Assembly: GCA_050303615.1 (NCBI GenBank)
Contig: JBNLCC010000077.1
Coordinates: forward strand, 1 to 64,000
Source of the DNA: CAZDXJ01 sp050303615
Lineage (GTDB): Bacteria; Pseudomonadota; Gammaproteobacteria; Methylococcales; Methylomonadaceae
Direction of reading: 5' to 3'
Length of the DNA stretch: 64,000 bases
In this document: piece by piece, positions 63,850 to 64,000 of the stretch
How positions within the stretch are numbered: the first letter of the stretch is position 1
Layout of the letters: the number at the start of each line of letters is the position of its first letter
Made by a program: the position numbers and the translations under genes
Notes under the pieces: generated by a model
Told to the model about the DNA's origin: nothing
The model's database searches: none
What the model saw: only the letters and a program-made list of their open reading frames with translations

Positions 63850-64000
63850 TTATCTGCATTTTGAAAGATTTATTTTGTTTGCAAAGAAATCAAAATCCGC
63901 GACTTCGGAATAAGGCAACACGCCAAGTAACGGTATTCGCAGCGCTTTTCGCAAGGTATTAATGGTTTCCCGGCGATGCAACATTCCCGGATCAATACAA
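63850..64000 (-). CDS. bioD: C-terminal end of a probable dethiobiotin synthetase, cut by the window edge
   Basis: The frame enters from the right edge and ends at 63850. The visible 50 residues (DPGMLHRRETINTLRKALRIPLLGVLPY...) resemble the C-terminal region of BioD, including the P-L-L-G-x-x-P motif. BioD makes dethiobiotin in biotin synthesis. The P-loop lies outside the window, so the identity is tentative. Confidence 0.6.
   Translation of the reverse strand, partial: CIDPGMLHRRETINTLRKALRIPLLGVLPYSEVADFDFFANKINLSKCR

Overview
The window looks like a chromosomal segment of a gammaproteobacterial methanotroph (order Methylococcales). No single gene proves this. It rests on the combination of a bacteriohemerythrin, a cytochrome P460-family haem protein, a DHCR24-type sterol reductase, a GnnA/GnnB-LpxB lipid A cluster, a caa3-type cytochrome oxidase operon and gammaproteobacterial housekeeping neighbourhoods (clpS-clpA-infA, ftsY-ftsE-ftsX-rpoH, purB/mnmA).

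Region 1 (1-5.5 kb) is an AT-rich accessory zone. It holds the end of a cassette-like ORF followed by an integron attC-like site, unassigned membrane-protein genes, a decayed P2-type phage integrase and an SDR remnant. Within it lies an intact 654-aa protein that joins a Clp1/Grc3-type polynucleotide kinase to an RNase Z nuclease.

Region 2 (5.5-20 kb) is mostly housekeeping: the long helicase Lhr, a B12-binding radical SAM protein, a CoA-disulfide reductase/rhodanese, purB, mnmA, clpS-clpA and infA.

Region 3 (20-34 kb) concerns envelope and signalling. It has a DHCR24-like sterol C-24 reductase, a sigma-54 two-component system divergent from a porin and a small phosphate-binding-type protein, an 850-bp gene-free stretch with stacked hairpins, the gnnA-gnnB-lpxB cluster and a large GGDEF/EAL protein.

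Region 4 (34-51.4 kb) has a copper chaperone/exporter pair, then a tight operon of rhodanese, hflD, a Gld-type ABC transporter (ATPase, permease, GldG-like) and mutM. It continues with redox and stress genes (thioredoxin-like, YgjP-like, sfsA, truncated haemoglobin, BI-1), cytochrome P460, RMD1/DUF155, a TonB receptor and a cupin.

Region 5 (51.4-64 kb) has tRNA-Arg(CCU), then a minus-strand block read as hemerythrin, coxB, coxA, a 33-aa protein, ctaG, coxC, then SURF1, a Sco-like protein, a CtaA-FtsY fusion, ftsE, ftsX and rpoH. The haem A synthase at the end of the oxidase assembly genes is fused in frame to the SRP receptor FtsY, so oxidase assembly and membrane-protein targeting share one polypeptide. 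A perfect CIRCE element in front of rpoH suggests that HrcA controls the heat-shock sigma factor. The window ends inside a probable bioD.

The best novelty candidates are the CtaA-FtsY fusion and the Clp1 kinase-RNase Z fusion. Next come CIRCE-rpoH, the DHCR24 homologue and the attC/integrase remnants.
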